A stretch of DNA of 64,000 nucleotides from positions 310,001 to 374,000 of the forward strand of contig JAQFVV010000183.1 in NCBI GenBank assembly GCA_028023455.1, read 5' to 3'. Source of the stretch: Epiperipatus broadwayi. Its lineage: Eukaryota; Onychophora; Udeonychophora; Euonychophora; Peripatidae. A model generated the notes under the pieces. It had not been told where the DNA came from, did no database searches, and worked only from the letters and a program-made list of their open reading frames with translations. The translations under genes were made by a program, and so were the position numbers. Of the stretch, positions 12,261 to 24,545 are shown in pieces. Numbering within the stretch: the first letter of the stretch is position 1; each line of letters opens with the position of its first letter.

Positions 12261-13469
12261 ATTAATGCTGAATATTTCATTTATTTATTTGTTAACTGAG
12301 CTAGAACCCGTAATATTCGTAATAAACAGTATATTTTGGGGTGAGGATGTGCATGGGGGGAAGTTAGAATATATATAACTGTAACACAAAATGGATATCA
12401 TATGAGTATATATTTTTATAAAAGGAGTAATAATTGTGAAATAATACTGGTAATTAAAACTATGGCAAGATAGCCAGTTTTCTTCCAACATTGCAATAAT
12501 TTTTAATGGAACAATCTGAAGTGCTAAATAAAATAATATGTAAAAAATTTTTTTTAAATGAAATCCAGGCACTCTTCACAAACCTGGGTGCTTTAATTGT
12601 GTTATAGCAAGTCTAAATTATTAAAATCTCTGATATTTTTCAAGAATAGCAAATTAACTGAGAACTGGATTACTTTGTTATTTTTCTACTTTTTAATTGG
12701 CTATTTACATAAAAGCATGAAAATTTTTCTTTTTTACATATTATGTTTTTAATTATACTTAATACTATTTTAAAAAATGGTTAAAATTACAAAAAAAAAT
12801 CTGACAAAAATTATAATTTAATAATAAGACTTGAAAATAAAAAATGCATCTAAATTTAAATATCATGTGATCATCTACTATATAAAAATATTTATGTATT
12901 GGGTTTTTAATTAATTTTCAGATGGAATGTTTTTGTCAGATATGTACTTTTTATTTTAATTTAATTATTTAAGTATGAGTTAAATCAATATTAACAAAAT
13001 TTTATTCTACAAATATAATATTTCCATTGGCTCGGTTGATAAGATTTTTTTGGGAAGCATAAGATTGCGAGTTCAAGTTTTAATGAGGAATGGATTTTTT
13101 TTCATTATTAAAAATTTTTAAATGTGGACATCAGACAGAAACATACTGACAGGGCAAGGTAATATAAAAACATTTAATATAATTATAACAAACAATTATG
13201 ATGACATCCAATTTTATTTTGTCTAAAATGACAATAATTTTCACGAGAACTAATAAATATTGAATTAAAAAAATAATAACCAAAAACACAGCTCTTTTCA
13301 ATAGAATTTAAAACGAAATTCTAAATAAAAAATAATTGCTTCATTTTCTCACCATCGATCACTCAAATCAATAAATATAAATAAAATAATGCTCCGTCTA
13401 AAACTTTCAATCTTAATATAATAGAAACAAGTATTAATAATAAATTACGATATTTTTTATCATTTGACT
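12261..13469. other. Spacer between inverted arms, no recognised gene
   Basis: This is AT-rich sequence between the two inverted arms. I see no transposase, integrase or reverse-transcriptase motif in either orientation. Confidence 0.4.
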
Positions 13470-13645
13470 AGCTCAAATTAATAATAAAGAATATATGGAT
13501 CAATTTAAATAAGTAAATAAATAATATAATAATAATAATAATCATGAGACATTTGGTGAAAGGTTAAGTAGTAGGATTACATTGAGCATATATCCCAAAA
13601 GATACAATCTCAATGGCATAAGAATACTACTCCCCCCTTTTATTT
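13470..13645 (-). repeat. Right arm of a wide-spaced inverted repeat
   Basis: Read on minus it gives AAAAGGGGGGAGTAG, TATTCTTATGCCATTGAGAT, GCTCAATGTAATCC, ATGTCTCATGA and GAGCTAGT. These are the same blocks in the same order as at 12083-12260 with moderate divergence. The two arms could be the ends of a terminal-inverted-repeat element of about 1.56 kb, or two copies of one LTR edge in opposite orientation. Confidence 0.55.
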
Positions 13646-13845
13646 CAAATAATAATATCTATAGCATTCTTAAGACTTTAAAAATATTATAAGTAATCAA
13701 ATATAATATTATAAAATAAATTCTAAAAATTTTGTTATTTACAATATAATCATCTCATGTTCTTTAAATAAATCTCTAATTAGTTTACAATATCTTGTAG
13801 CCAAGTATGATAAGGGATTTTGTATCATTCCTTATGACACCTAAA

Positions 13846-13848
<3 letters not shown>

Positions 13849-13927
<79 letters not shown>

Positions 13928-13934
13928 GCTGCTG

Positions 13935-14003
<69 letters not shown>

Positions 14004-14093
14004 TATTACTACTACTATTACTACTACTGCTGCTACTGCTACTACTACTACTACTACTTACTACTACTACTATTACTACTACTACTATACTTA
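13849..14093. repeat. (CTA)n trinucleotide microsatellite with CTG/ATT interruptions
   Basis: This is about 245 bp of CTA/TAC repeats with GCT triplets near 13927-13935 and 14028-14040 and a few ATT triplets. It produces a spurious tyrosine-rich open frame that is not a gene. Confidence 0.97.
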
Positions 14094-14099
14094 ATCCAA

Positions 14100-15395
14100 C
14101 TAGAAATTAGTACAATATTTACTACTCAATAATCTGGTTACTAATAATGATAATAATAATAATTCAATCCTTTTATTTATTATGTGTATTAAAAATATGG
14201 TATAATCTAAACAATATGTGGCAATAAGAAATGGACTTTTATGGCAATATTTTCAATAATAAATTATGACTAAAATAATCTTATATTATATGATTTTGTT
14301 GTGTCATATTCTGAAAAACAATTATCATTAAATAAATCATTTAAATTTATAATGTGTAAAGTATGCTATATTTTTAATTCTGAATTCTGTGGATCGAATC
14401 CTATGGTAAGTAGATCAATAATAACATAGACAACAAGTTTTATAACAACAACTTTATCAAATTTATTCTATTCTATAAAATAATTATATACAAAAAATAT
14501 TTACAAACTTAAAAAATTCACAAATATTATATCAAAACTAAAACAAAATATACAAAATTAAAATAAAAGAAAAATTGAGTTACAGACTTTCAATCTAAAA
14601 AAAATCATAAATATGTAAGCTTTTACTCTGGCTTATGAATTCTTATTTAGGAATACATATCATGTAGAATTGACTAATTCTATTATTCACCTACAATATT
14701 ATATTCGGTTTATTACTAAATCAATTGATAATCAATATTAATTTACTTTCAGTAAATATAAAAATATTTATTAACCAAAACATATTCTTAGGTTTATTTT
14801 AAGTCAATAGAAAATTAAACTAATAAAATAATGTTCATTCATGTATAAAATAATAATTTCTGCTTGGCACCATTCTAAATTTATGATGTGTGTTTTGTGT
14901 TCAAAAAACATAAAATATAAAAAATTTAAAATAAGATGTAAGCATTCATCATACACTAATATACTTCATTTGATATGTCATTGTAAAAAAATATGCATTA
15001 TTCTACAAAATATTGTCGATTTATGAAAAATTGAAAGTATCAAAAATATTTGAAAAAATATAAATCAGGAATAGTTATGATTCCTTTATCATCAAAAATA
15101 TTTCAAAATACTAAGAAAAATTATGATTTCTTATGCATTCAATATCATTTCTATTTTCTTCTCAATACCAAAAACCTATCTTGCCTTCTTAAAAAAACAA
15201 TTCATCTTTCTAAATTTATCCATTATTCATCTTTCAAAAATATAAAATTACATGATGTGTTACTAATGAAATTCCAATAGTGACACAATGCATAGAACAA
15301 GAAGGAATAACTAGAATAAAGACTCAATAGTATAAAATAATTCAATAATCCACATGGAAATCAGTGTGAAGAAACTGGTATGACCTCATCTAATA
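14100..15395. other. AT-rich stretch without recognised feature
   Basis: Only short chance frames (for example 14841-15026 and 15050-15280) with lysine/isoleucine-rich translations typical of random AT-rich DNA. Nothing nameable. Confidence 0.4.
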
Positions 15396-15403
15396 CCATA
15401 GGA

Positions 15404-15888
15404 CAGGGGTGGGCAATTGTTTTGGCTCGAGGGCCACAGAGGTTGGAAGAGGGTCATATCGGGGGCCAATACAAAAGTTGAGGTTAGCAGAGGGCCACAC
15501 CTTTTTTTCATGATGCAATAAACACATTTCTTTATTACCTGTATTCCAAAGAAATATTTATTTGTCCATTCTTCATTAAACACATGACATTTATCACCGA
15601 TTTTTTTGGAGAGTTCATGGTTTCACTAAAGTTGGAAATGTATATATTTGCTAATGCAAAGACAAAATTGATATTAAGTAGATCAACTGGAAAAGCCCTG
15701 CACATAGTATCTACACTGTGCATGTGTATTGATGTGGCCATCCTAGTGGAAAATAAGAGACGAATCTTTGGTCATGCACAGGAAGGAAATCTCAGTTCAA
15801 GATGGATTTTCCTGATTGTCTCGGAGGGCCACATAAAAACTCTTAGAGGGCCACATGTGGCCCTTGGGCCACTATTTGCCCACCCCTG
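15404..15888. mobile_element. Non-autonomous hAT element with intact target duplication
   Basis: This 485-bp element has terminal inverted repeats CAGGGGTGGGCAA / TTGCCCACCCCTG. It is flanked on both sides by the same 8 bp, CCATAGGA, at 15396-15403 and 15889-15896. An 8-bp duplication and CAGGGGTGGGCAA ends are hallmarks of the hAT superfamily. The subterminal regions are GC-rich with repeated GAGGGCCAC / GGGCCACATGTGGCCC strings. Internal frames (for example 15584-15901) show no transposase similarity and one runs past the element end. This is therefore a MITE-like passenger moved by a transposase encoded elsewhere. Boundaries are exact to the base. Confidence 0.95.
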
Positions 15889-15896
15889 CCATAGGA

Positions 15897-18800
15897 AATA
15901 ATGTCTTGGCTTTCTTTTAGCACTTATAAACCAATTAAATACCAAGATCATAACACTGTCCATGAAATGAAATATAAAATACAGTGCTACATTAACTGTA
16001 TTTGCATAATAATTTCTTAGATATAATATAGGCTAATTCTATCTACTTAACACATCCTATAAATATAAGCATTCAGGGTTTCCTTTTTTTTACTCCCCTG
16101 TCACTACCTTTTATAATTTCAAATAGATTTAACAATCAACATCGTAATATAACTAGGCAAATTTCCCAATAATAAACAAAGTTACACATTTTTTATTAAG
16201 CCATAACAACTATAAGAAAAAGGGTTTACATACTCAAAAACTTATCCACAAATACAAATGAGTTTGATTTCAAATATTCATTCAATATCATGTATTTAAA
16301 ATAAATATAATATAGTTTATTTAGCAAAGAATCATATAAAAATTATGATCATTAATAAAGTTATAACAAACTTTATAATAAAAAATATATGCATATTTTC
16401 TCATAGCTTATCTCAATAAGAGAAAAATCTATATGTTATTAACTCACACATCCATGTTTATTTGTTCATGTAACATAAGATAAATATTTTTAAAATTCCA
16501 AGCAATTTTAAGAAAAAATATGCATCATATAATAATCATAATAATTTAAATTACTTATGTGATTTTACTATTTGTATATCACATTTTTGATGTTTTCTGG
16601 TCCAATTTTCATAAAATATAAAAATCAAAATATCATTCATACTGCACTCAGTGTAAACTAATGCATTTTTAAAAATGTATTCCAAAAAATTTAAGAAAAA
16701 TTGTTAAAAGATTTTTTTTTAAATATTAATATTGTTAGAATCAAAAAATATCTAAAATTGTAACCTTCACTATATCCTATAAATAAATTATAATTCTAGT
16801 GTTAGTATTTTAAAATAATAATGATGAAAACTAATTTTACATATTCATCTTCATAAATGTCCTTTTATATAACAAGTTCAATTAATAAATTGAGGATTTG
16901 CTGTTTCTAAGTGATGAGTATTGTCTGAAGCTTTTCTCTCTTCAAGCTGTCTTAATTTTTTCCTCTCCAATGAGTAAAACAAAAGACAAAAAAATATAAT
17001 GTCAACTTTTAAATCCAAGAAAATTTTTGAAAATTTATGTTCATCCTGCTTCCAAAAGTTATTCAAACAGTCTATTTCTGTAAATACTTTCCTACAGGAC
17101 AACCATTATTAATGTGATATCACTTGAAAATATTTATTTTATGTAAATTCCATTCTCTCCATGCACATGAATTTCTTCTTCAGTGAGGGATGCAGCATTT
17201 TTGATCACTTTCATAAGCATGTAATTTGGTTTAAACAAAAATCTTTCCATTTTAATATTATATTTCAGCAAGGTACATATAAAATAAACAAATGAATCCA
17301 AGTTTTAAAATATAAAAAGTCATTTATTTCTGGTACAATAATAATCTTCTTTATTATCCATTTTTCTTCTTTGTAATTAAGTTATAGTAATTAAGATGGC
17401 AGGTTTTTAAATATTTTCAAATATTCATTTGTTCAATATAACTTTCATTAAAAGAATTATGTCCTTTATGACAGTTATCTTTTTTTAAAAAAAAATACTT
17501 CACTTCCAAGAGTTAAAACATAATTCACTTCAAGTGAATATTTCCTCTTTTAAAAATAATACATTTCTTTTAAAATAATGTCAATAAAATATTAAAGAGA
17601 GAGAGAGAGTGATATATCTATAGCCTCATCTCAAATATCTTATAAAATTAACAGATAATTTATACTTTAGTCTTCTCTGATACTTTTTTTCTTAAATATT
17701 TTTTAAAAGTTTTAAAATTTATAAATACTGACATCTCCACTATAAAACATATACTTTTTAATAATATCTGCTTGCAATTCTAAAATATTCTGCAAAAACC
17801 AACAGATGAATTTTTATATAGCACTGGGAAAAATTGTGCTTCTATAACTCTTCACTCTTTCATCTTGAATCTTCTCACACTAACAATAGATTTCTGTTCC
17901 ATGTTTACCAATGAATTTTAGTTAAGCTTTCAAATAGAGACTGGTATGAAATATATTAAGTTACTAGCATATGTTTAGTTATATTAAATATTAATTTAAT
18001 CCTTTTGACTTTTATAAAAGAAAATTATATTAAAATTTAAAAATACTTGACTGTTAACCAAATGATGCTATTTCAAAAAAAAAAAAAAAAAAATTTTAAA
18101 ACAATAACCAACAATAATACAAACAATAATAATAGTAACCAATAATTTTAATTACACCCAGTTTTTATACCTGCTTTTTTAAAACAATTTTGATTGGCTG
18201 ATACCTCATCTGATTGTAGATTCATTTACATATGTGCCAATTATGTACTTTTAAAAAGCAGAAATAAAAGTATAAGTCATCATTTTTATTAATAATATAG
18301 GAAATATTTAATTTTCAATTACTTTTATAATTATATTTAAACCAACCAAATATTTTTAAAATGACATACTTTAATAATTTTTTTTACTAATTTAACAAAT
18401 ATTTAATTCAAATCTAGTGTCTGAACATACCCTGATACCTCTCTGGGGAATGCCAAAGCACGATACTATGGTCAGGGGTTTGGGGAGGGGTTCCTGACAG
18501 AGATATTTTAAATGCTTTTTCTGGCTAAACATTTAACACAAAACTTGCCGTGGAATTGGCAATCCTCATTGTTTATAACTTACAAGCTTAAGAGAATAGG
18601 GTCATGTGATCTATGACTTTTATTTTGACGATTTAATTCAAATGTATCCATTTTTAGTTTATCTTTACTAATTTCAAATATCTTTAAAAACTAATTAAAT
18701 AATATTCTATATTTATTTTTATCATGTACAAATGCATCAATTTTAGTAACAATTTTAGAAAGTAATTAAAAAAAAAGTCTCTTAAAAACGTTGAAAGAAT

Positions 18801-19499
18801 CACACACCTATCAATCTAGTGATCTATTTTTTCAGACAAATGTAGCAATTTTTGAATTGATTGCAAACAACTAGATAAATATTTAATTACAAAAAATATT
18901 ACATTAAAAAAATTACTAAATGCAATAATAAAAATTTAGAACAATAAATTTTGACATTTTATAACATTACTAAAATTAAAATATTTTGATACATCATAGG
19001 AATCAAAACTTTAATAAATAATTTTATACAGTTTATACTTAATTTAGAAGATAAATTTAATAACTTATTTGAATATTAAACATTATATTTAAAATTAAGG
19101 GTTTTTTAAAGGTTTATTTAGTAAAATATTCTATACATTTTTTTAAATATAACTGAGACCAGTCATCCCAACCATACAATTTTAACTTATTATGCTTTCT
19201 TGTTATTATCTTAACTTTTAAAATAGCTTTAAACATTTTTTAACCACTTATAAATTCATATTAACAAAGTTTAAGTCCCTATAAACATTATTATGACAAT
19301 TATAGTACTTATATTTATCTCAATTTAATTTTTTTAAGAAATTAGCTTTTTAACACATTCTGCCTTAGGTATACTATATATCATTAATGTTAACAGTAGC
19401 CTTGACTGCTGGATAAGATTATTGATAGCTTAAAGGTTGATTATTGTTACCTACATTTATAAACCTATTAAAGTATTAAGTAAGTGGCTTGCCTTCAGA
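15897..19499. other. Long AT-rich stretch, mostly featureless
   Basis: It holds a (GA)n tract near 17598-17609, an A run at 18076-18093 and a locally GC-rich patch at 18425-18560. The patch includes a CCCTGA/TCAGGG inverted pair and belongs to no family I recognise. Two adjacent minus-strand frames at about 17130-17310 and 16878-17102 look mildly coding-like (see findings). Confidence 0.35.
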
Positions 19500-19613
19500 A
19501 ATAAAGGTTTATTCATTTTACTTTCTTAACTATAGCTGAGCACATTTTAACTTCACCTACTGAAAGCATACTCAACTATAGTTAAACTAAATTGAATAAA
19601 CCTTTACTTACCT
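19500..19613. repeat. Short fold-back repeat
   Basis: The arm at 19500-19552 (AAAGGTTTATTCA...AACTATAGCTGAG) pairs with 19560-19613 (CTCAACTATAGTTAA...TGAATAAACCTTTA). A diverged copy of the right arm recurs at about 26740-26805, so this is a dispersed family. Confidence 0.65.
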
Positions 19614-19937
19614 AATGTGCAAAACATTGAAATAAAGTAATAACTGCTTTCAAGAAAATGAGATATGTACCTGGATTTACTTAGCTTCTTTTCTGCAATC
19701 TTTTAAGGGAGAATAAACATTATATGAAAAGTGCAATGATTGAGATTTTCTATATTATATACTTGAAAACTCTGCAGTGTTTGATATGATAAATAAGAAG
19801 CAAGTTATTAAATTTCTATGTCCATCATTATAGTTTTATTACCATTTTTATAATAAGATGATTTTATTCTTTTGTCTTACTAATCTATCTTTTTTTTAAA
19901 ATTAAATGTTATTACAAGTTTTAAATGTGAGATATAT

Positions 19938-20187
19938 GTCAACAGAGGCAAAACTCTGCTTCAGTAATGACATTCAGTGCAAGCCAGAGTAATCAATGGG
20001 TGCAAGAGAGTTTGTGCATAAAATCCCTATCTAGTGTCTATTCGTCCAATACCCCCAAACTAGTTTCTAGCATAAATCTTCTTGCATCCATTCATTACAT
20101 TGACTTGTACTGAGTAATATTATTATATAGAGAGTTTTATCTCAGTTTCAACATCTAGTGTATGCATAGGGAAGAGTGGTCATGCGA
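19938..20187. repeat. Fold-back element family A, copy 1
   Basis: The inverted arms start GCAAAACTCTGC on the left and end AGAGAGTTTTATC on the right. They share GTAATCAATGGGTGCA/TGCATCCATTCATTAC and continue to a short centre near 20070. The right side continues to the family's full outer end (GTATGCATAGG...GTGGTCATGCGA), while the left side is shortened. A direct repeat TGAGATATAT flanks it at 19928-19937 and 20188-20197. Confidence 0.8.
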
Positions 20188-20307
20188 TGAGATATATTTC
20201 ATTAGGATTATTTATTCCAGATGAAAGATCCTTTTATTACAAAATGTATATGTTAATAATTAATAATATAATGATTTATATATGTGTAACATTGTGGAAC
20301 TATTCCT

Positions 20308-20805
20308 CACACATGCATTAGAAAATTGACATACACTCTCTTCCATCAATATGTTGTAAAACTATAGATAGTCACATATGGTTAGTGCTTATTCTTTAAA
20401 TAAACCAACAGTTATTGACTGTGCATTAATTAGGCTTGAATTTATTATGAGCCTGATTTTTAAATCTGTACATTATTTGCACATGAGCATGTCAATTTTC
20501 TAGTGCATAGTTTCTTCCACAATTTTGTATATAAATCGCTTACATATATAGAAGCTAATAAGGTACACTTCACAGATAGTTAAAAATGAGAAACTTTCTC
20601 TTCTCTGTGACATATAAAGTGAACTTGTGCAAGTAATATGCAGATTTAAAAATCAGGCTCATAATAAGTTCAAGCCTTAACAGCCAATAATTGTTGGTTT
20701 ATTTAAAGATTTGAAGCTCTTACCGTAGGTGACCACCTATGTTTTTAAAACAAATATTGACAGAAAAGGTTGTGCCAATTTTCTAGTGCATACCCTTCCA
20801 CAATT
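20308..20805. repeat. Fold-back repeat (family F)
   Basis: Segments at 20310-20482 recur as reverse complement at 20625-20800. Examples are AATAAACCAACAGTTATTG paired with CAATAATTGTTGGTTTATT, and TTTTAAATCTG paired with CAGATTTAAAA. The outermost block TGCATTAGAAAATTGACA pairs with TGCCAATTTTCTAGTGCA and has a third copy near 20490-20520 in the spacer. No coding similarity. Confidence 0.7.
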
Positions 20806-21049
20806 TTACACAATATACATACATCTAAAGTATGGCTAAAATATGTTGTATTGGAAATAATTTGTGCATGCAAGTTAGATCATTTGATGCATACTCTATA
20901 AAAAGCACTATAAATCAGAAATACAAAAAATGAATATATTGTTTTACTACACAACAATGCATAAAAATATTTAATGGAACATTATTATTATTAATACAGT
21001 TTTTCTCAATGATTTACATTTATATTTTCTGAGATCATTTTGCTTCCAG

Positions 21050-21330
21050 ATGAAAGTGTTATCCATGGTATGGTTAGCGATTTTAATGTGGTTAATTATG
21101 AAAATATGTACTTGGCCCTATATTATTTTTGATTTGTATAAATGATGTTTTGTTTTGTTTTTGGATATAATGATTGTGTTTTCACTGATGATATTACTCT
21201 GTCTTGTGATGCTGTTTTGTATGATTTCTTGAATAGACACTTAATAAGAATTTGGCTTTAATTTGTAACAGGCTAATAATCAATCATAATCAAATAAGAG
21301 TTATTATTTGTTTCTTATAAATAATATTCA
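21050..21330 (+). pseudogene. CR1/Jockey-like LINE reverse transcriptase fragment
   Basis: The plus-strand translation, read through stops, gives GYNDCVFTDDITLSCDAV, then a helix-like YDFLNRHLIRIWL and a LIINHNQ-like block. This matches the LINE order YADDTTL...LN..L..I..W...N.L.IN..KT. The catalytic Y(A)DD appears as TDD. Upstream (21085-21160) there is a weak match to the preceding PQG...LFLIYINDL region. Several in-frame stops make it non-functional. A family-A fold-back begins 70-80 bp downstream. Confidence 0.55.
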
Positions 21331-21402
21331 CTTAATATTATTCTTCATAGTAAATATAAGATTCATTGTAATAGTATATGTAGTTGTGGTAATATTTTGC
21401 TT

Positions 21403-21625
21403 AAACCACTAAACAGCACATGATCACCAATCTTTATGTTTACACAAGCCATTACCAGAAGCAACTCTCCATACAGTAGCACCAATCAGTGCAGGTCAGA
21501 GTAATCAATGGATGTAAGAAGATTTTTTGCATAAAATCCCCATCTAGTACCTACTCATCCAATATCCCAGACTAATTAACTAAAAATGTAAAAATAGGTT
21601 GCTGGAGGGTTGCATAATATTTCAT
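21403..21625. repeat. Fold-back element family A, copy 2 (single arm)
   Basis: It starts with the complete family end CCACTAAACAGCACATGATC, followed by AACTCTCCATACAGTAG, GAGTAATCAATGGATG and CCCCATCTAGTACCTACTC. It then jumps to GTTGCTGGAGGGTTGCAT, which in other copies lies at the element centre. The opposite arm is absent, so it may be an unpaired or internally deleted copy. Confidence 0.7.
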
Positions 21626-21629
21626 ATAC

Positions 21630-22440
21630 TTTAAAATGTTTTACATTCAACATCGTTATTTTTGTCATTAGGATTTTTCATATTTTTATATTAATAAGTT
21701 GACTTAATACTAAAAATAATAAGCAAGTTGGAAATATAATTTTTGCAATTTTCTTAATAAACAACTTTAATTTCAATAATATTTTCAATTTTTTTTAAAA
21801 TTAAAATTATAAACTCTTATTAAATAGAATTTATATTACATTTTTAATAGTCATGATTTATTTACATATTAAAATGATTAGGATTATAGTTAATTTTAAT
21901 AACTGTAGGTTAAGTAACTTTTTTATTACTTTTACAATGCTTCATATAATTTCAGCCCACTTCAGAACTATAACAAGCACAATACAAATATATGAATACA
22001 AATATACATGAACATATAATTTTATATATATTAGACATGTTAACCTTTTTATATTTATCAATAAATACTTCTTATATATTTTTTTTATTTCATTTTTTTA
22101 TTTTTTAAAAAAAATATTTAACTCTAATATTATATTTATATTTTCCATTATTATTATTTATATTAACATTCAATGTGTATAATTTTATTCAGCCTATAAT
22201 ATTATTTTTAACATATTTTATACCTATCTTCTATATTTTCAAATCTTAATTGGAAAGGATTGTATAAAGATGATATAATTTACAAATAATAAAAGGGGTA
22301 GAAAAATAATAGAGCTATTTGTATTAAGCCAGTATTAAATAGAGATTTGGGTCTGAAAAAAATTTTGATAAAAAAATATTAGTAGGTATTAAAAATAAGA
22401 AATATTTAGTTATCTAAAAATTAGAAAGAGGGACCTACTA
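21630..22440. other. AT-rich stretch without recognised feature
   Basis: T- and A-rich low-complexity sequence. No gene or oriented repeat recognised. Confidence 0.4.
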
Positions 22441-22447
22441 AATATAA

Positions 22448-22590
22448 CTGTAAAATGTGTGGGAGATGATCTGGACTATTTATCTTTTTCACATGTATGT
22501 AGTCATGTATATTAGTTGTATAAGAAGGAGGGGATAGCTGTGGGGAGCTTGAAAGTCTGACTTGAAATCCCTTTTAATTACATTAAGTTC
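22448..22590. repeat. Fragment of fold-back family B (right end only)
   Basis: It shares GGGAGATGATCTGGAC, TTATCTTTTTCACATGTATG, GGATAGCTG, GGAGCTTGAAAGTCTG and the outer end CCTTTTAATTACAT with the right arm of the complete element at 63456-63930. Confidence 0.75.
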
Positions 22591-22599
22591 AATATAGGT

Positions 22600-23330
22600 A
22601 ATATACTTATATTTAAATATAATATATTTAGTTTTTTAATCCTTTGTTTAACTTATATTCTTTAGATTAGTAATTGTAATTAAAGTAATCATTATATTAT
22701 TTGTTATAAAATTATGCTACTGCAATTTTATTCAATATTTATTAGAAAAACAAAAAGAACTAAAGACCTTGCTATGGATAACTGTAGTAAGTCCTGATAT
22801 TTTTGTGAGTTATTTTGGCTATATTCCCCATGATTATTCTAAATGTGTAAGAAACATATGAGTATGTTTTCATCAAATAATTGCTGGAGATGTAAGCAGT
22901 GAAAAAGGTATTTAAATGTTACTGGCAAAACTAAATCAAAGGCAAATTTATTTAAATTTTAGAAGAAATAAGTTGAATTATGTGATCTAGGATTGAAGAT
23001 TTATCAAGATTTGTGGGGGGAATAAATGGTATGGATTTGGAAATGTTTGAATGAATATGGAAAGTTTTGAAAATTTGGCATCTGTCCATAATACTATAGT
23101 AAGTTAAAAAATAATGAATTAATAATTTAAAAGGACACATTCAGGAATTGAAACAACCAAGGCTGAATCAAGACATTAAGATTCTTAGAAATTGATTATA
23201 CTGGAAATGAGAATCTAAATTCAATAATTATCTACTATTGCAGAAAAATAAAAAAAATTGTGGATTTTAATATTAGAGATATTGCTTTAATTTCTTTTTT
23301 GAAATATGGAAGTACATTTAGATTTAGTTA
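22600..23330. other. AT-rich stretch without recognised feature
   Basis: No supportable gene. A minus-strand frame at 22952-23140 shows no motif. Confidence 0.35.
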
Positions 23331-23331
23331 T

Positions 23332-23390
23332 GCACACACATGCACACACACACGCACACCCACACACACACATATATATATATATATAAA
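23332..23390. repeat. (CA)n-(TA)n compound microsatellite
   Basis: A CACACA tract with G interruptions runs directly into an ATATAT tract. A similar CA-TA pair occurs at 59203-59236. Confidence 0.95.
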
Positions 23391-23467
23391 CTTAGATATT
23401 GTTTGCTAATTGTAAGAGATAGTATTAAACTGCATTTGTCTGATGTTACCAAAAATACAGTAAAAAT

Positions 23468-23579
23468 GTCAAGCGTTGGTAGCCAAGAGGTCAGTGCAGC
23501 TGCCTTGCAAGCAAGCAGTTGCTTGCAGACAGTTGTCATGGGTTCACTTCCCTGCCGATGCTTTGACATATGGAAAAAA
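23468..23579 (+). mobile_element. tRNA-derived SINE (family C)
   Basis: GTCAAGCGTTGGTAGCCAAG at the start carries the box-A-like part, GGGTTCACTTCCC is box-B-like, and GATGCTTTGACATATGG plus an A run is the tail. It carries the longer variable region (GCAAGCAGTTGCTTGCAGAC) also seen at 45512 and 5691, unlike the shorter copies. Confidence 0.85.
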
Positions 23580-23599
23580 TATATTTACAAGTAAAGAAC

Positions 23600-24302
23600 T
23601 ATTTTCTTCAAATAATGTTTTATTAATAATAACTAATTAGTTATGTTAATAATAACTAATCAGTTATGTAAAGAAAAGTGTTATCAATTTGTTTGGGTTA
23701 CGAATGGGAATATTCAGGAGATAAAATTAATTCTAAGAAAGAATTATCTTTTATTTGTTAGAATAATGATGAACCAGAAAGGTCTTTTCATGGGATAAAA
23801 GTTGCTCTAAGGGTAAAAGTTTTAGAATATTTAATATGAATATTCAAAAAAGGAGAAATTTTGATGTTTTATTTTTATATTTACAAATAATTGATTTTTC
23901 ATTTAAAAATATTGTGGTCATAAAGTTGTGGATAAGAGACTAAGAAAACATATATTGAAATATTTAATTTCTATTTTAAATGCTAGAGAAGATAGCATAA
24001 TCCCTTTTATTACACCTTATCAGGTTGTTTTTGAATCGATTTTATTATTTTTTGCTGAGTATTTAGTCATTGATATTTTTCTGAAAGAATTTAAAGGTAT
24101 AATTGATGCACTTTATAAGTAATGCAAATCTAAAATTCTATAATTTTAATAATTTGCTAAAGCAGTTGTTGTCTAAATTGGATAATAAAATAATCATGTA
24201 ATTGGAAGAGCTTAACATTCATATTCTCAATGAAGCTGTTTCCAGAGAAACTCTGGATTATCTAACATCATGTTATTGTGTTTTTTTGCAAATGTTGATT
24301 TC
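23600..24302. other. AT-rich stretch with a short tandem repeat and weak LINE-like traces
   Basis: A ~22-bp unit (TTAATAATAACTAATYAGTTATG) is tandemly repeated at about 23620-23667. A plus-strand translation near 23700-23840 includes YSGDKINSKKELSF, faintly like the GxKINxxKS block of LINE reverse transcriptases. I cannot extend it, so no element is called. Confidence 0.3.
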
Positions 24303-24545
24303 TCATATAATACCAATATCATTTATTTTCATTATTACTTTTTACAATGCTTATTACAACCTAACAGTTTTGATTGCCCCAGCAATCTTCTTCAGAACTT
24401 CTAGTTATATTTTTAAATCTTATATAAGTAGAAGTTCTGAAGAAGATTGCTAGGGCAATCGAAACCATTGGGTTGTAAAAAGCATTGCAAAAAAGTAATA
24501 AAGAACATAAATGATATTGATATTATATGTATTTGGTAATTCAAT
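24303..24545. repeat. Inverted dimer of an unknown retroelement 3' end
   Basis: Arms 24303-24403 and 24430-24545 are reverse complements with a few mismatches. They meet at the AGAACTTCTAG/GTAGAAGTTCT centre. Each arm carries the module CTGAAGAAGATTGC-TAGG-GCAATCGAAACC (24437-24466 on plus), with a 6-bp perfect stem, then a 3' tail running outward through AAAAAGCATTGCAAAA and AAATGATATTGATATT. Confidence 0.8.

Noticed and set aside
13807-14094. 95-codon open frame, almost all tyrosine
   Set aside because: It is the (CTA)n microsatellite read in frame.
15584-15901. 105-codon frame inside the hAT MITE
   Set aside because: It runs past the element's exact 3' end and shows no transposase motif.
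23324-23594. Frames spanning the CA/TA repeat and SINE on both strands
   Set aside because: They translate microsatellite and tRNA-like DNA, not protein genes.
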